DNA of 64,000 nt from Azospirillum endophyticum (GTDB lineage Bacteria > Pseudomonadota > Alphaproteobacteria > Azospirillales > Azospirillaceae). The stretch spans positions 318,365 through 382,364 of the forward strand of contig NZ_JAENHM010000073.1 in assembly GCF_016595245.1 (NCBI RefSeq). Direction: 5' to 3'. A program made the translations under genes and the position numbers. Numbering within the stretch: position 1 is the stretch's first letter; the number at the start of each line of letters is the position of its first letter. Of this stretch, positions 51,562 through 60,330 are shown in pieces. Below the pieces are notes generated by a model, which was given only the letters and a program-made list of their open reading frames with translations, ran no database searches and was not told the origin of the DNA.

Positions 51562-51999
51562 ATGACCGTCCGCACCGTGGCACTCGCTTCCGATCACGCC
51601 GGCTATGAGCTGAAGGCGCAGATCGCCCGGCAACTCGAGGGCGCCGGCTACACCGTTCTCGATCTCGGTACCGACGGGCCGGCCTCGGTCGATTACCCGG
51701 ACTTCGCCGCGGCGCTGGCCGCCGCGGTGACGGATGGCCGAGCGCAGCGCGGCGTGCTGATCTGCGGCAGCGGCATCGGCATCAGCATCGCCGCCAACCG
51801 GCACCCCGGCATCCGCGCCGCCCTGGTCCATGACATGACCACCGCGCGCCTGTCGCGCGAGCACAACGATGCCAACGTGATCGCGCTGGGCGCCCGCGTC
51901 GTCGGGCCGGAGATTGCCAAGGATTGCGTCGACATCTTCCTGAAGACCGAATTCGAAGGTGGCGAGCGCCACAGCCGCCGCATCGCCAAGATGGGCTGA
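51562..51999 (+). CDS. rpiB: ribose-5-phosphate isomerase B
   Basis: 145 aa. RpiB/LacAB fold with ALASDHAGYELKAQIARQLE at the start, DLGTDGPASVDYPDFA, the active-site loop GVLICGSGIGISIAANRHPG and HNDANVIALGARVVG. It interconverts ribose 5-phosphate and ribulose 5-phosphate. It precedes glyA on the same strand, an order common in alphaproteobacteria. Confidence 0.96.
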   Translation: MTVRTVALASDHAGYELKAQIARQLEGAGYTVLDLGTDGPASVDYPDFAAALAAAVTDGRAQRGVLICGSGIGISIAANRHPGIRAALVHDMTTARLSREHNDANVIALGARVVGPEIAKDCVDIFLKTEFEGGERHSRRIAKMG

Positions 52000-52171
52000 G
52001 CGCGTTTTCGCGCCGTTTCTCCTGGCCGATATTTGGCCACCAAGGCCCGCAACCGGGACGCGACAGCTCCCGGAAGAACCTGCTCGGGCCGCAAAGCCCG
52101 GAAACCCGATGGAAGCCGGCCCGACCGGGTGTCCGGCCGGCTTTACGTCCTTCGATGAGGAACCTTCCGCC

Positions 52172-53473
52172 ATGACCAGCAGCAACAGCGCCGAGATCGG
52201 CCGCTTCTTCGCCGCCTCGCTCGCCGAGACCGATCCCGAACTGGCCCGCGCGGTGCGCGACGAGCTGGTCCGCCAGCAGGAGCAGATCGAGCTGATCGCG
52301 TCCGAGAACATCGTCTCTCAGGCGGTGCTCGAGGCGCAGGGCTCGGTCCTGACCAACAAATATGCCGAGGGCTACCCGGGCAAGCGCTACTACGGCGGCT
52401 GCGAGTTCGTCGACGTCGCCGAGACCCTGGCGATCGAGCGCGCCTGCAAGCTGTTCGGCTGCGATTTCGCCAACGTGCAGCCGAACTCCGGCTCCCAGGC
52501 CAACCAGGCGGTGCTGCTGGCCTTGCTGCAGCCGGGCGACTGCGTGCTGGGCATGTCGCTGGCCGCCGGCGGCCACTTGACCCATGGCGCCGCCCCCAAC
52601 CTGTCGGGCAAGTGGTTCAAGGCCGTGCAGTACGGCGTGCGCAAGGACGACCACCTGATCGACTTCGACCAGGTCGAGGCGCTGGCCCGCGAACACAAGC
52701 CGAAGCTGATCATCGCCGGCGGCTCGGCCTATCCGCGCGTGCTGGACTACGAGCGCTTCCGCGCCATCGCGGACGAGGTCGGTGCCTTCTTCATGGTCGA
52801 CATCGCCCATTATGCCGGCCTGATCGCCGGCGGCGTCTATCCGAACCCGTTCCCCTATGCCGACGTGGTGACCACCACCACCCACAAGACGCTGCGCGGC
52901 CCGCGCGGCGGCATGGTGCTGACCAACAAGGAAGACATCGCCAAGAAGATCAACTCGGCGGTGTTCCCCGGCCTGCAGGGCGGCCCGCTGATGCATGTCA
53001 TCGCCGCGAAGGCGGTGGCCTTCGCCGAGGCGCTGCGTCCGGAGTTCAAGACCTACGCCCAGGCGGTCGTCGACAACGCCCAGATCCTGGCCAAGACGCT
53101 GATCGCCGGTGGGCTGGACATCGTCTCGGGCGGCACCGACAGCCACATCGTGCTGGTCGACCTGCGTCCGAAGAACCTGACCGGCAAGGCGGCGGAAGCC
53201 AGCCTCGAGCATGCCGGCATGACCTGCAACAAGAACGGCGTGCCGTTCGACCCGCAGAAGCCGATGATCACCTCCGGCGTCCGCCTGGGCAGCCCGGCGG
53301 CGACCACCCGCGGTTTCGGCACCGCCGAGTTCAAACAGGTCGGCGAAATGATCGTCGAGACGCTGGACGGTCTGGCCGCCAGCAACTCCGGCGACAACAC
53401 GGCGGTCGAGGCGGCGATGCGCGAGCGGGTGCGCGGCCTGTGCCGCCAGTTCCCGATCTACCCCACTCTGTAA
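52172..53473 (+). CDS. glyA: serine hydroxymethyltransferase
   Basis: 433 aa from ATG 52172. PLP-dependent fold type I enzyme: LIASENIVSQAVLEAQGSVL, NKYAEGYPGKRYYGGC and VVTTTTHKTLRGPRGGMV, with the PLP lysine in the last block. It makes glycine and 5,10-methylene-THF from serine. The 172-base leader contains a 9-bp inverted repeat AAGCCGGCC/GGCCGGCTT (52113-52143) but no riboswitch that I recognise. nrdR follows after 29 bases. Confidence 0.97.
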   Translation: MTSSNSAEIGRFFAASLAETDPELARAVRDELVRQQEQIELIASENIVSQAVLEAQGSVLTNKYAEGYPGKRYYGGCEFVDVAETLAIERACKLFGCDFANVQPNSGSQANQAVLLALLQPGDCVLGMSLAAGGHLTHGAAPNLSGKWFKAVQYGVRKDDHLIDFDQVEALAREHKPKLIIAGGSAYPRVLDYERFRAIADEVGAFFMVDIAHYAGLIAGGVYPNPFPYADVVTTTTHKTLRGPRGGMVLTNKEDIAKKINSAVFPGLQGGPLMHVIAAKAVAFAEALRPEFKTYAQAVVDNAQILAKTLIAGGLDIVSGGTDSHIVLVDLRPKNLTGKAAEASLEHAGMTCNKNGVPFDPQKPMITSGVRLGSPAATTRGFGTAEFKQVGEMIVETLDGLAASNSGDNTAVEAAMRERVRGLCRQFPIYPTL

Positions 53474-53502
53474 TCGCCTGTAATCGACGGGGAAATCACC
53501 AG

Positions 53503-53970
53503 ATGCGCTGCCCGTTCTGCGGAAACGAGGACACCCAGGTCAAGGATTCGCGCCCGACCGAAGACAACTCGGCAATCCGCCGGCGGCGCTTCTGTCCCAG
53601 TTGCAGCGCCCGTTTCACCACCTTCGAACGCGTCCAGCTGCGCGAGCTGACGGTGGTGAAGAGCAACGGCCAGCGCGAGCCCTTCGACCGCGAGAAGCTC
53701 CTGCGGTCGATGAGGGTCGCGCTGCGCAAGCGTCCGATCGACGGCGACCGCATCGACCGGGTGGTGAACAGCATGGTCCGCCAGCTCGAATCCTCCGGCG
53801 AGAGCGAGATCCCGTCGAAGCAGATCGGCGAGAAGATCATGGAGGCGCTGCAGACGATGGATCAGGTCGCCTACATCCGCTACGCCTCGGTCTACAAGGA
53901 CTTCCGCGAAGCCTCCGACTTCAACGAGTTCGTCGGGCAGCTGGGCCCGGACGCCTCGCCGGGGATGTGA
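53503..53970 (+). CDS. nrdR: transcriptional repressor NrdR
   Basis: 155 aa from ATG 53503. The N-terminal zinc ribbon is RCPFCGNEDTQVKDSRPTED followed by IRRRRFCPSCSARFTTFER. The ATP-cone domain covers residues 49-140 (LTVVKSNGQREPFDREKLLR). It represses ribonucleotide reductase genes when dATP is bound. In many relatives the rib genes follow in the same direction; here the next cluster is reversed. Confidence 0.97.
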   Translation: MRCPFCGNEDTQVKDSRPTEDNSAIRRRRFCPSCSARFTTFERVQLRELTVVKSNGQREPFDREKLLRSMRVALRKRPIDGDRIDRVVNSMVRQLESSGESEIPSKQIGEKIMEALQTMDQVAYIRYASVYKDFREASDFNEFVGQLGPDASPGM

Positions 53971-53977
53971 GGTCTTC

Positions 53978-54018
53978 CCGCGGGAGAGGGGCGGGCGATT
54001 GCACCGCCCCTCCCGCGG
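53978..54018. terminator. hairpin between convergent nrdR and hppA
   Basis: CCGCGGGA pairs with TCCCGCGG and, past a GA bulge, GGGGCGG with CCGCCCC around a 9-base loop. It lies between two convergent stop codons. T-tracts are absent, so strength as a terminator is inferred. Confidence 0.6.
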
Positions 54019-54021
54019 TCT

Positions 54022-56124
54022 TCACCCGAACTGCGCCAGGATCGCCAGCAGCAGGATCGCCACGATGTTGGTGATCTTGATCATCGGGTTCACCGCTGGG
54101 CCGGCGGTGTCCTTGTAGGGGTCGCCGACGGTGTCGCCGGTCACCGCCGCCTTGTGGGCGTCGGATCCCTTGCCGCCATGGTTGCCCTCCTCGATGAATT
54201 TCTTGGCGTTGTCCCAGGCGCCGCCGCCCGACGTCATCGAGATGGCGACGAAGATGCCGGTGACGATGGTGCCCAGCAGCATGGCGCCCAGCGCGGCGAA
54301 ACCGGCCGGCCGGCCGCCGATGGCGGCGATCACCACATAGAGGACCACCGGGGCCAGCACCGGCAGCAGCGAGGGAATGATCATCTCCTTGATCGCCGCC
54401 TTGGTCAGCATGTCGACGGCGCGGCCGTAGTCGGGCTTGGCCGTGCCCTCCATGATGCCGGGGATCTCGCGGAACTGGCGCCGCACCTCCACCACCACCG
54501 ATCCGGCGGCGCGGCCGACGGCGGTCATGCCCATGGCGCCGAACAGATAGGGCAGCAGGCCGCCCACCAGCAGCCCGACGACGACATAGGGATCGTTCAG
54601 CCGGAACTCGACCGCGATGTTGGGGAAGTAATGGCCGAGGTCCTGGACATAGGCGGCGAACAGGACCAGCGCCGCCAGACCGGCGGAGCCGATGGCGTAT
54701 CCCTTGGTCACCGCCTTGGTGGTGTTGCCGACGGCGTCCAGCGCGTCGGTGGTGACGCGGATGTTGGCGGGCATGTCCGACATCTCGGCGATGCCGCCGG
54801 CATTGTCGGTGACCGGGCCATAGGCGTCGAGCGCCACCACCATGCCGGCCAGCGCCAGCATCGTCGTCGCGGCGATGCCGATGCCGAAGACGCCGGCCTG
54901 CCCATGGGCGATCAGGATGCCGGCACAGATGACGATCACCGGCAGGGCGGTGGACTCCATCGAAACGGCGAGGCCCTGGATGACGTTGGTGCCGTGCCCG
55001 GTCTCCGACGCCTTGGCGACGCTGCGCACCGGGCGGTAGACGGTCGAGGTGTAGAATTCGGTGATCCAGACCAGGAGGCCGGTGACGCCGAGCCCGACCA
55101 GGGCCGAGACCAGAAGGTTGAAGCCGGTGATCGACACGCCGTCGGTCATGGTGATGGCGCGGGTGAAGCCGAACAGGATCGCGGTGACGATCAGGATCAG
55201 CACCAGCGACAGGCCGGCCGCGACGATCAGCCCCTTGTAGAGCGCCTTCATGATGGCGTTGTCGGGGCCGAGCTTCACCGCGAAGGTGCCGGCGATCGAG
55301 GCCAGGATGCAGACGGCGCCGATCAGCAGCGGATAGATCAGCATCATCCGCAAGACGCCGCCGGTAAAGAAAATCGCCGCCAACAGCATGGTGGCGACGA
55401 TGGTGACGGCGTAGGTTTCGAACAGGTCGGCGGCCATCCCGGCACAGTCGCCGACATTGTCGCCGACATTGTCGGCGATGACCGCCGGGTTGCGCGGGTC
55501 GTCCTCCGGGATGCCGGCCTCCACCTTGCCGACGAGGTCGGCACCGACGTCCGCTCCCTTGGTGAAGATGCCGCCGCCCAGCCGGGCGAAGATCGAGATC
55601 AGCGAGGCGCCGAAGCTGAGCGCCACCAGCGCCTCCAGCACGGTGCGGACCTCGACGGGATCGTTGACGCGGTAGACCAGCGTCAGGACGCCGAAATAGC
55701 CGCCGACCCCCAGCAAGCCGAGCCCGACCACCAGCATGCCGGTGATCGCCCCCGACTTGAAGGCGATGTCCAGCGCCGGGGCCAAGCCGCGGGTGGCGGC
55801 CTCGGCCGTGCGGACATTGGCGCGGACCGAGACGTTCATGCCGACATAGCCGGCGCTGCCCGACAGCACGGCGCCGATCAGGAAACCCAAAGCCACCGGA
55901 AAGCCCAGCGTCGCCCACAGGATGACCAGCAGGACGGCGCCGGCGATGGCGATGGTGGTGTATTGGCGGTTCAGATAGGCGCGCGCCCCTTCCTGCACCG
56001 CGGCGGCGATGGCCTGCATCCGTTCGGATCCCGGCGACGCGGCCATGACTTCTTTTCCGGTCCGATAACCGTAGGCCAGCGCGAGCAGGCCGGCGGCGAT
56101 GATGACGATGAACGCTAAAGCCAT
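54022..56124 (-). CDS. hppA: membrane proton-translocating pyrophosphatase, K+-independent type
   Basis: 700 aa with about 16 membrane helices. The PPi/Mg site is DVGADLVGKVEAGIPEDDPR followed by NPAVIADNVGDNVGDCAGM. A second acidic block is VTGDTVGDPYKDTAGPAVNP near the C-terminus. The helix 12 sequence AVGNTTKAVTKGYAIGSA has Lys after GNTT, the mark of potassium-independent enzymes; K+-dependent ones have Ala there. It pumps protons with the energy of pyrophosphate hydrolysis. Confidence 0.97.
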   Translation of the reverse strand: MALAFIVIIAAGLLALAYGYRTGKEVMAASPGSERMQAIAAAVQEGARAYLNRQYTTIAIAGAVLLVILWATLGFPVALGFLIGAVLSGSAGYVGMNVSVRANVRTAEAATRGLAPALDIAFKSGAITGMLVVGLGLLGVGGYFGVLTLVYRVNDPVEVRTVLEALVALSFGASLISIFARLGGGIFTKGADVGADLVGKVEAGIPEDDPRNPAVIADNVGDNVGDCAGMAADLFETYAVTIVATMLLAAIFFTGGVLRMMLIYPLLIGAVCILASIAGTFAVKLGPDNAIMKALYKGLIVAAGLSLVLILIVTAILFGFTRAITMTDGVSITGFNLLVSALVGLGVTGLLVWITEFYTSTVYRPVRSVAKASETGHGTNVIQGLAVSMESTALPVIVICAGILIAHGQAGVFGIGIAATTMLALAGMVVALDAYGPVTDNAGGIAEMSDMPANIRVTTDALDAVGNTTKAVTKGYAIGSAGLAALVLFAAYVQDLGHYFPNIAVEFRLNDPYVVVGLLVGGLLPYLFGAMGMTAVGRAAGSVVVEVRRQFREIPGIMEGTAKPDYGRAVDMLTKAAIKEMIIPSLLPVLAPVVLYVVIAAIGGRPAGFAALGAMLLGTIVTGIFVAISMTSGGGAWDNAKKFIEEGNHGGKGSDAHKAAVTGDTVGDPYKDTAGPAVNPMIKITNIVAILLLAILAQFG

Positions 56125-56369
56125 CGCATCCCCCGATTGATTTTAAGGTCGCGCCCCGGAAAGGCTGTCTCCCGACCTTGGTCAAGTGGGGGAGAAGTCG
56201 GGCGCAAGTATTATCGGGAAAAAGCATGCGCCCGGCTTCGGCGCTTTGCAACCGCCGGACGGGCCGACGGGACGCGGCGAAATGGCTGGGGGTGGGCCTG
56301 GCCTTTATGGGTAGTGCCGGGAGTCTGCACTGCGAAATGGGCGCAAATTGCGGGTGCTGCAGGGGACGG

Positions 56370-56825
56370 TCAGAGATTGCGCTGGGTAACCGCCTGGACA
56401 AGCACGTCATGGACCGCATCCTTGCCCACGACTTTACCGGCCGCCTCGACCAATTTGGCCTTTACGGCAGGAATATTGACCAAAGCGCCGTTCAGGATCG
56501 ACTTGTCGCCGATGCCGCCATAGAGCGCGGTGAGGAAGGCGTCGGTCAGGCGGGGCTGGTTGGCCTGGACCATCGGCTGCTTCTCCAGGATCACCTCCAC
56601 CGTGACCACCACGGTCACGAACTGCTCGACTCGGGATGGTCCGATCATCGGCACGACCAGCGGGGCCAACCGGACGAAGGCGGTGGGCGGCTTGGGCGGC
56701 GGCTCGACCTTCTTGGGCTCTTCCGGATGCGCGGTGAAGTATTTCTGGTAGACGAACCAGCCGCCGAAGCCGGCGCCGCCCAGCAGCAGGATGCCGAGCA
56801 CGAGCACGATCAGGGCCTTGACCAC
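56370..56825 (-). CDS. membrane-anchored FliL-like protein
   Basis: 151 aa from GTG 56825. One N-terminal membrane helix (LIVLVLGILLLGGAGFGGWF), a Pro/Lys linker, then a periplasmic domain (FVRLAPLVVPMIGPSRVEQF, QPRLTDAFLTALYGGIGDKS, VVGKDAVHDVLVQAV). It matches the FliL layout and is a clear paralogue of the exported protein at 47.9-48.3 kb. It lies between hppA and thiL, away from flagellar genes, so a link to the flagellum is unproven. Confidence 0.78.
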   Translation of the reverse strand: MVKALIVLVLGILLLGGAGFGGWFVYQKYFTAHPEEPKKVEPPPKPPTAFVRLAPLVVPMIGPSRVEQFVTVVVTVEVILEKQPMVQANQPRLTDAFLTALYGGIGDKSILNGALVNIPAVKAKLVEAAGKVVGKDAVHDVLVQAVTQRNL

Positions 56826-56917
56826 GGCAGCACACCTTACACAGACGAGAAAGCGCCGAACCCTGCGCCGCCGATGCTTTCGATTGTCTTAAGTGAGCGG
56901 CCTCGGATGGGACCGTA

Positions 56918-57907
56918 TCAGAAATGGTCCCAGCCGCGCCTTGTCAGCGGCAGGGGCGTTGTGGCCGCATCCAGCACCGAGACCTCGCCGGGCGTGCCGG
57001 GGTGGAGTTCGCCGATCTCGGTGATGGCGACTCCGCAATCCGCCGACAGGGCGGCCAGATCGTCGCGGGCCGCGGCGGGGGCGGTAAAGAGAAGCTCGTA
57101 ATCGTCGCCGCCGGTGATGGCGAGCGCCAGCCGTACCGGGTCGCCGTCGATGGCACCGCGGGCGGCGTCCGACAGCGGCACCGCTTCGGCCCGCAGCAGG
57201 GCGGCGCAGCCGGATTCCCCGCAGAGATGGCCGAGGTCGGCGACCAGCCCGTCCGACACGTCCATGGCGCCGCCGGCCAGCCCGATCAGGCGCGGCCCGA
57301 TGGTGGTGCGTGGGTCCGGCCGGCGCAGGCGGCGCAGGAGATGGGCGCTGGTTTCCTCGTCCGGGACGTCGAGCCTGCCATAGGCGATCTCCAGCCCGAG
57401 GGCGGCGTCGCCGATGCTGCCGGTGACGAAGACGCGGTCGCCCGGCCGGCCTCCCCAGCGCGGCAGGGCGCGGCCGGCGGGGACCAGCCCGAAGGCGGTC
57501 ACCGACAGGGTGACCGGCCCGGTGGTGGAGACCGAATCGCCGCCGGCCAGCGCGATGCCGAATCGCCGCTGGTCCTCGCCGAGGCCGGCGGCGAAGCCTT
57601 CCAGCCAGGATTCGTCCAGCCCGCGGGGCAGGGCGGTCACCAGCGTGTAGGCCAGCGGCTCCGCCCCCATGGCGGCGAGGTCGGACAGGTTGCTGCGCAT
57701 CAGCTTGGCGGCGATGTCGGCCGGGGCGTCGTCGGGGAAGAAATGCACCCCGGCGACCATGGCGTCGGTGGTGACCACCAGTTCCCGGCCCTCCGGCACG
57801 CCGAACACGGCGGCATCGTCGCGCAGACCGCGGGCGCCGGGGAACCCGGCGGCCAGCGGCTTGAAGAAGCGGGAGATGCGGCCGAACTCGCCGAGGGGCT
57901 TGGTCAT
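56918..57907 (-). CDS. thiL: thiamine-monophosphate kinase
   Basis: 329 aa from ATG 57907. The 18 codons before it in the open frame come from a palindromic repeat. AIR-synthase-like fold: LRDDAAVFGVPEGRELVVTT, GDDYELLF near the C-terminus and the central GGAMDVSDGLVADLGHLC. It phosphorylates thiamine phosphate to thiamine diphosphate, the cofactor of transketolase. A repeat block separates it from nusB. Confidence 0.95.
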   Translation of the reverse strand: MTKPLGEFGRISRFFKPLAAGFPGARGLRDDAAVFGVPEGRELVVTTDAMVAGVHFFPDDAPADIAAKLMRSNLSDLAAMGAEPLAYTLVTALPRGLDESWLEGFAAGLGEDQRRFGIALAGGDSVSTTGPVTLSVTAFGLVPAGRALPRWGGRPGDRVFVTGSIGDAALGLEIAYGRLDVPDEETSAHLLRRLRRPDPRTTIGPRLIGLAGGAMDVSDGLVADLGHLCGESGCAALLRAEAVPLSDAARGAIDGDPVRLALAITGGDDYELLFTAPAAARDDLAALSADCGVAITEIGELHPGTPGEVSVLDAATTPLPLTRRGWDHF

Positions 57908-57925
57908 TGGGGGAGTGCCTTCACA

Positions 57926-58075
57926 CTCCCTCTCCCGCCCCGGGAGAGGGAAGGGGCCCAAGCTCAGCTTGGGAAGGGTGAGGGGTGATCCAAGGATCAG
58001 AGCGGATCCATGTCCGGATCACCCCTCACCCTCCCGCCTTCGGCGGGTCCCTCCCTCTCCCGGGGCGGGAGAGGG
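57926..58075. repeat. REPIN-like palindromic repeat block between nusB and thiL
   Basis: CCCTCTCCCGCCCCGGGAGAGGG on the left and CCCTCTCCCGGGGCGGGAGAGGG on the right are mirrored palindromes. Between them GGGTGAGGGGTGATCC pairs with GGATCACCCCTCACCC. The whole 150 bases can fold into one branched hairpin. Same plan as the block inside ruvC. Confidence 0.85.
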
Positions 58076-58081
58076 TATTTT

Positions 58082-58672
58082 CTACTCCTCGGCCGCGCCG
58101 CGGCCGGGGTCGGGCTTGGCGAGGTCTTCGGCGCGCAGCGCGCGGGCGACATGGTCGAGCACGCCGTTCACCATCGCCGGCTCGCGGCCGGAGAAGAAGG
58201 CGCGGGCGACGTCGACATACTCGCTGATCAGGATGCGCGGGTGGGTGTCGAGATGGACAGCGATCTCATAGGCGCCGGCGCGCAGGATGGCGCGCAGCAG
58301 CAGCTCCAGCCGGTCGAGCGGGAAGCGCGGGTCGAGCGCCGCGCCCAGCACCCCGTCGACCTCGGCCCGGCGGTGGATCGCGCCGCGCACGATGTCGGCG
58401 AACAGCTGCGGATCGCCGGCGACGAACTTGTCGCCGTCGATCTCCTCGCCCAGCCGGTGGGCGACGAACTCGCCGACGACGTTCTCGACCGGGGCCTGGG
58501 CCAGATCGATCTGGTACAGCGCCTGGGCCGCGGCCAGACGGGCGGCCTTGCGGCGCGCCTTGGCCGAGCCGCCGCCGGTCTTGTTCTTGCGGGACTTCGA
58601 TTTGCCCTTGGAGTCGCCGCCCTTGGGGGCGTGATCGGGTGTCACGGGGCTGCCCGCGTCGTCGTTGCTCAT
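58082..58672 (-). CDS. nusB: transcription antitermination factor NusB
   Basis: 196 aa. A Lys/Gly/Ser-rich N-terminal extension of about 38 residues, then the helical NusB fold: RRKAARLAAAQALYQIDLAQ, LDRLELLLRAILRAGAYEIA and ILISEYVDVARAFFSGREPA. With NusE it binds boxA RNA and supports rRNA antitermination. It follows ribH after 35 bases, the usual ribH-nusB pairing. Confidence 0.95.
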   Translation of the reverse strand: MSNDDAGSPVTPDHAPKGGDSKGKSKSRKNKTGGGSAKARRKAARLAAAQALYQIDLAQAPVENVVGEFVAHRLGEEIDGDKFVAGDPQLFADIVRGAIHRRAEVDGVLGAALDPRFPLDRLELLLRAILRAGAYEIAVHLDTHPRILISEYVDVARAFFSGREPAMVNGVLDHVARALRAEDLAKPDPGRGAAEE

Positions 58673-58707
58673 GGCCTGCAGTCGCTAAAAGAGAGGAGAT
58701 GTCGGGA

Positions 58708-59172
58708 TCAGCGCGGATAGAGGCGGAATTTGCGCTTCAGGTCAATCATGTCAAGACAGGCCCGCGCGGCGCGGCCGCCCATGTTGACCGATCCGACATT
58801 GGCCCGCGCCCAGGCCTGCTCGCGGTTTTCCACCGTCAGGATGCCGTTTCCGACCGCCAGGCTGTAGCGCAGGGCCAGATCCTGGAGGCCGCGGGCGCTT
58901 TCGGCGCAGATGGTGTCGTAGCGCGTCGTCTCGCCCCGGATCACGCAGCCCAGCGCGACATAGCCGTCGAAGCGCTTGCGGGCGGTGAAGAAATCCATCG
59001 AGCGGATGGCGTACATGATCGCCGCCGGAAGCTCCAGGCAGCCGGGCACGCCATAACGGATGTGCGTGGCGCCGGCGCGGTCCAGTTCCGCGACGGCGCC
59101 ACGCGCCAGTTCGTCGGCGACGTCCTCGTGGACGCGGGCGTCCACGACCATGATATGGGGCGTGTCGGTCAT
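58708..59172 (-). CDS. ribH: 6,7-dimethyl-8-ribityllumazine synthase
   Basis: 154 aa. The lumazine synthase motifs are VPGCLELPAAIMYAI, YVALGCVIRGETTRYDTICA and VGNGILTVENREQAWARA. It condenses the ribityl-aminouracil with dihydroxybutanone phosphate, which is made by the protein encoded 18 bases upstream. It is the penultimate step to riboflavin. Confidence 0.95.
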   Translation of the reverse strand: MTDTPHIMVVDARVHEDVADELARGAVAELDRAGATHIRYGVPGCLELPAAIMYAIRSMDFFTARKRFDGYVALGCVIRGETTRYDTICAESARGLQDLALRYSLAVGNGILTVENREQAWARANVGSVNMGGRAARACLDMIDLKRKFRLYPR

Positions 59173-59190
59173 CCGGCGGCGTTCTGGTCC

Positions 59191-60330
59191 TCAGTCCTCG
59201 CCCGGGTCGCTGGCACCCGGGTTGATGGCGCGGTGGCCGACCACGGTCAGGCCGTAGCCCTCCAGCCCGATGATCGGCTTCTTGCGGTTGGAGATCAGCA
59301 CCATCTTGCGCACGCCGAGATCCAGCAGGATCTGCGCGCCGATGCCGTAGTCGCGCAGTTCCGGCATGCTGCCGGCCTGGCCTTCCAGCCGGGCCTTCAG
59401 CGTGACCGACAGGCCGTTCGGGTTCGGCTCGCGCAGCAGCACGACGACGCCGCGGCCTTCCTTGGCGATCAGTTCCATCGAGGCGTGGAGGTCGTTGTCG
59501 CGGCCGGAATTGCGGTCGCCCAGCACGTCGTCCAGCACCGACTGGGCATGCATGCGCACCAGCACCGGCTCGTCGCCGGAGATGTCGCCGCGCACCAGGG
59601 CGATGTGCTCGGCATACTGGATCTTGTTGATGTAGACGTAGCTCTGGAAGCGGCCGCCGTAGCGGCTGTCGAGATTGCCGGCCAGCACCTGTTCGACGAT
59701 GGTCTCGGTGCGGCGGCGGTAGGCGATCAGGTCGGCGATGGTGCCGACCTTCAGCCCGTGGAACTGGGCGAACTGCACCAGATCGGGCAGGCGGGCCATG
59801 GTGCCGTCGTCGTTCATGATCTCGCAGATCACGGCCGAGTTGGAATGGCCGGACAGCCGGGCGATGTCGACCGACGCCTCGGTATGGCCGGCGCGGACCA
59901 GCACGCCGCCGTCACGCGCCAGCAGCGGGAAGATGTGGCCGGGGGTGGCGAGATCCTGCGGACCCGACGACGGGTCGATGGCGACGGCGATGGTGCGGGC
60001 GCGGTCGGCGGCCGAGATGCCGGTGGTCACCCCCTCGCGCGCCTCGATCGAGACGGTGAAGGCGGTCTGGTGGCGCGAGGCGTTCTGCTGCGCCATCAGC
60101 GGCAGGCGCAGCCGTTCGATGTTCGGCCGGTCCATGGTCAGGCAGATCAGGCCGCGCCCATGCTTGGCCATGAAGTTCACCGCGTCCGGCGTGGCGCAGG
60201 AGGCGGGGATCACCAGATCGCCCTCGTTCTCCCGGTCCTCGTCGTCGACCAGGATGAACATCCTGCCCTGACGCGCCTCTTCGATGATCTCTTCGGCGGT
60301 CGACAGGTAATGGTGAAACTCGGACGTCAT
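59191..60330 (-). CDS. ribB: 3,4-dihydroxy-2-butanone 4-phosphate synthase with degenerate GTP cyclohydrolase II domain (RibBX type)
   Basis: 379 aa from ATG 60330, overlapping ribE by ATGA. Residues 1-205 are a complete RibB domain: ILVDDEDRENEGDLVIPASC (acidic Mg loop), RHQTAFTVSIEAREGVTTGI and LVRAGHTEASVDIARLSG. Residues 210-379 have the RibA fold but not its zinc site. Where RibA reads CLTGD and RCDCG, this protein has SVLDD and DRNSGR, so all three zinc cysteines are gone. GTP cyclohydrolase II activity is therefore not expected, as in the known RibBX proteins. Confidence 0.93.
   Translation of the reverse strand: MTSEFHHYLSTAEEIIEEARQGRMFILVDDEDRENEGDLVIPASCATPDAVNFMAKHGRGLICLTMDRPNIERLRLPLMAQQNASRHQTAFTVSIEAREGVTTGISAADRARTIAVAIDPSSGPQDLATPGHIFPLLARDGGVLVRAGHTEASVDIARLSGHSNSAVICEIMNDDGTMARLPDLVQFAQFHGLKVGTIADLIAYRRRTETIVEQVLAGNLDSRYGGRFQSYVYINKIQYAEHIALVRGDISGDEPVLVRMHAQSVLDDVLGDRNSGRDNDLHASMELIAKEGRGVVVLLREPNPNGLSVTLKARLEGQAGSMPELRDYGIGAQILLDLGVRKMVLISNRKKPIIGLEGYGLTVVGHRAINPGASDPGED

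Noticed and set aside
52000..52171. ZTP or glycine riboswitch before glyA
   Set aside because: The leader has GC-rich inverted repeats, but neither the ZTP core nor the glycine aptamer core could be found.
57908..57961. N-terminal extension of ThiL
   Set aside because: These 18 codons come from the palindromic repeat and ATG 57907 gives the normal family start.
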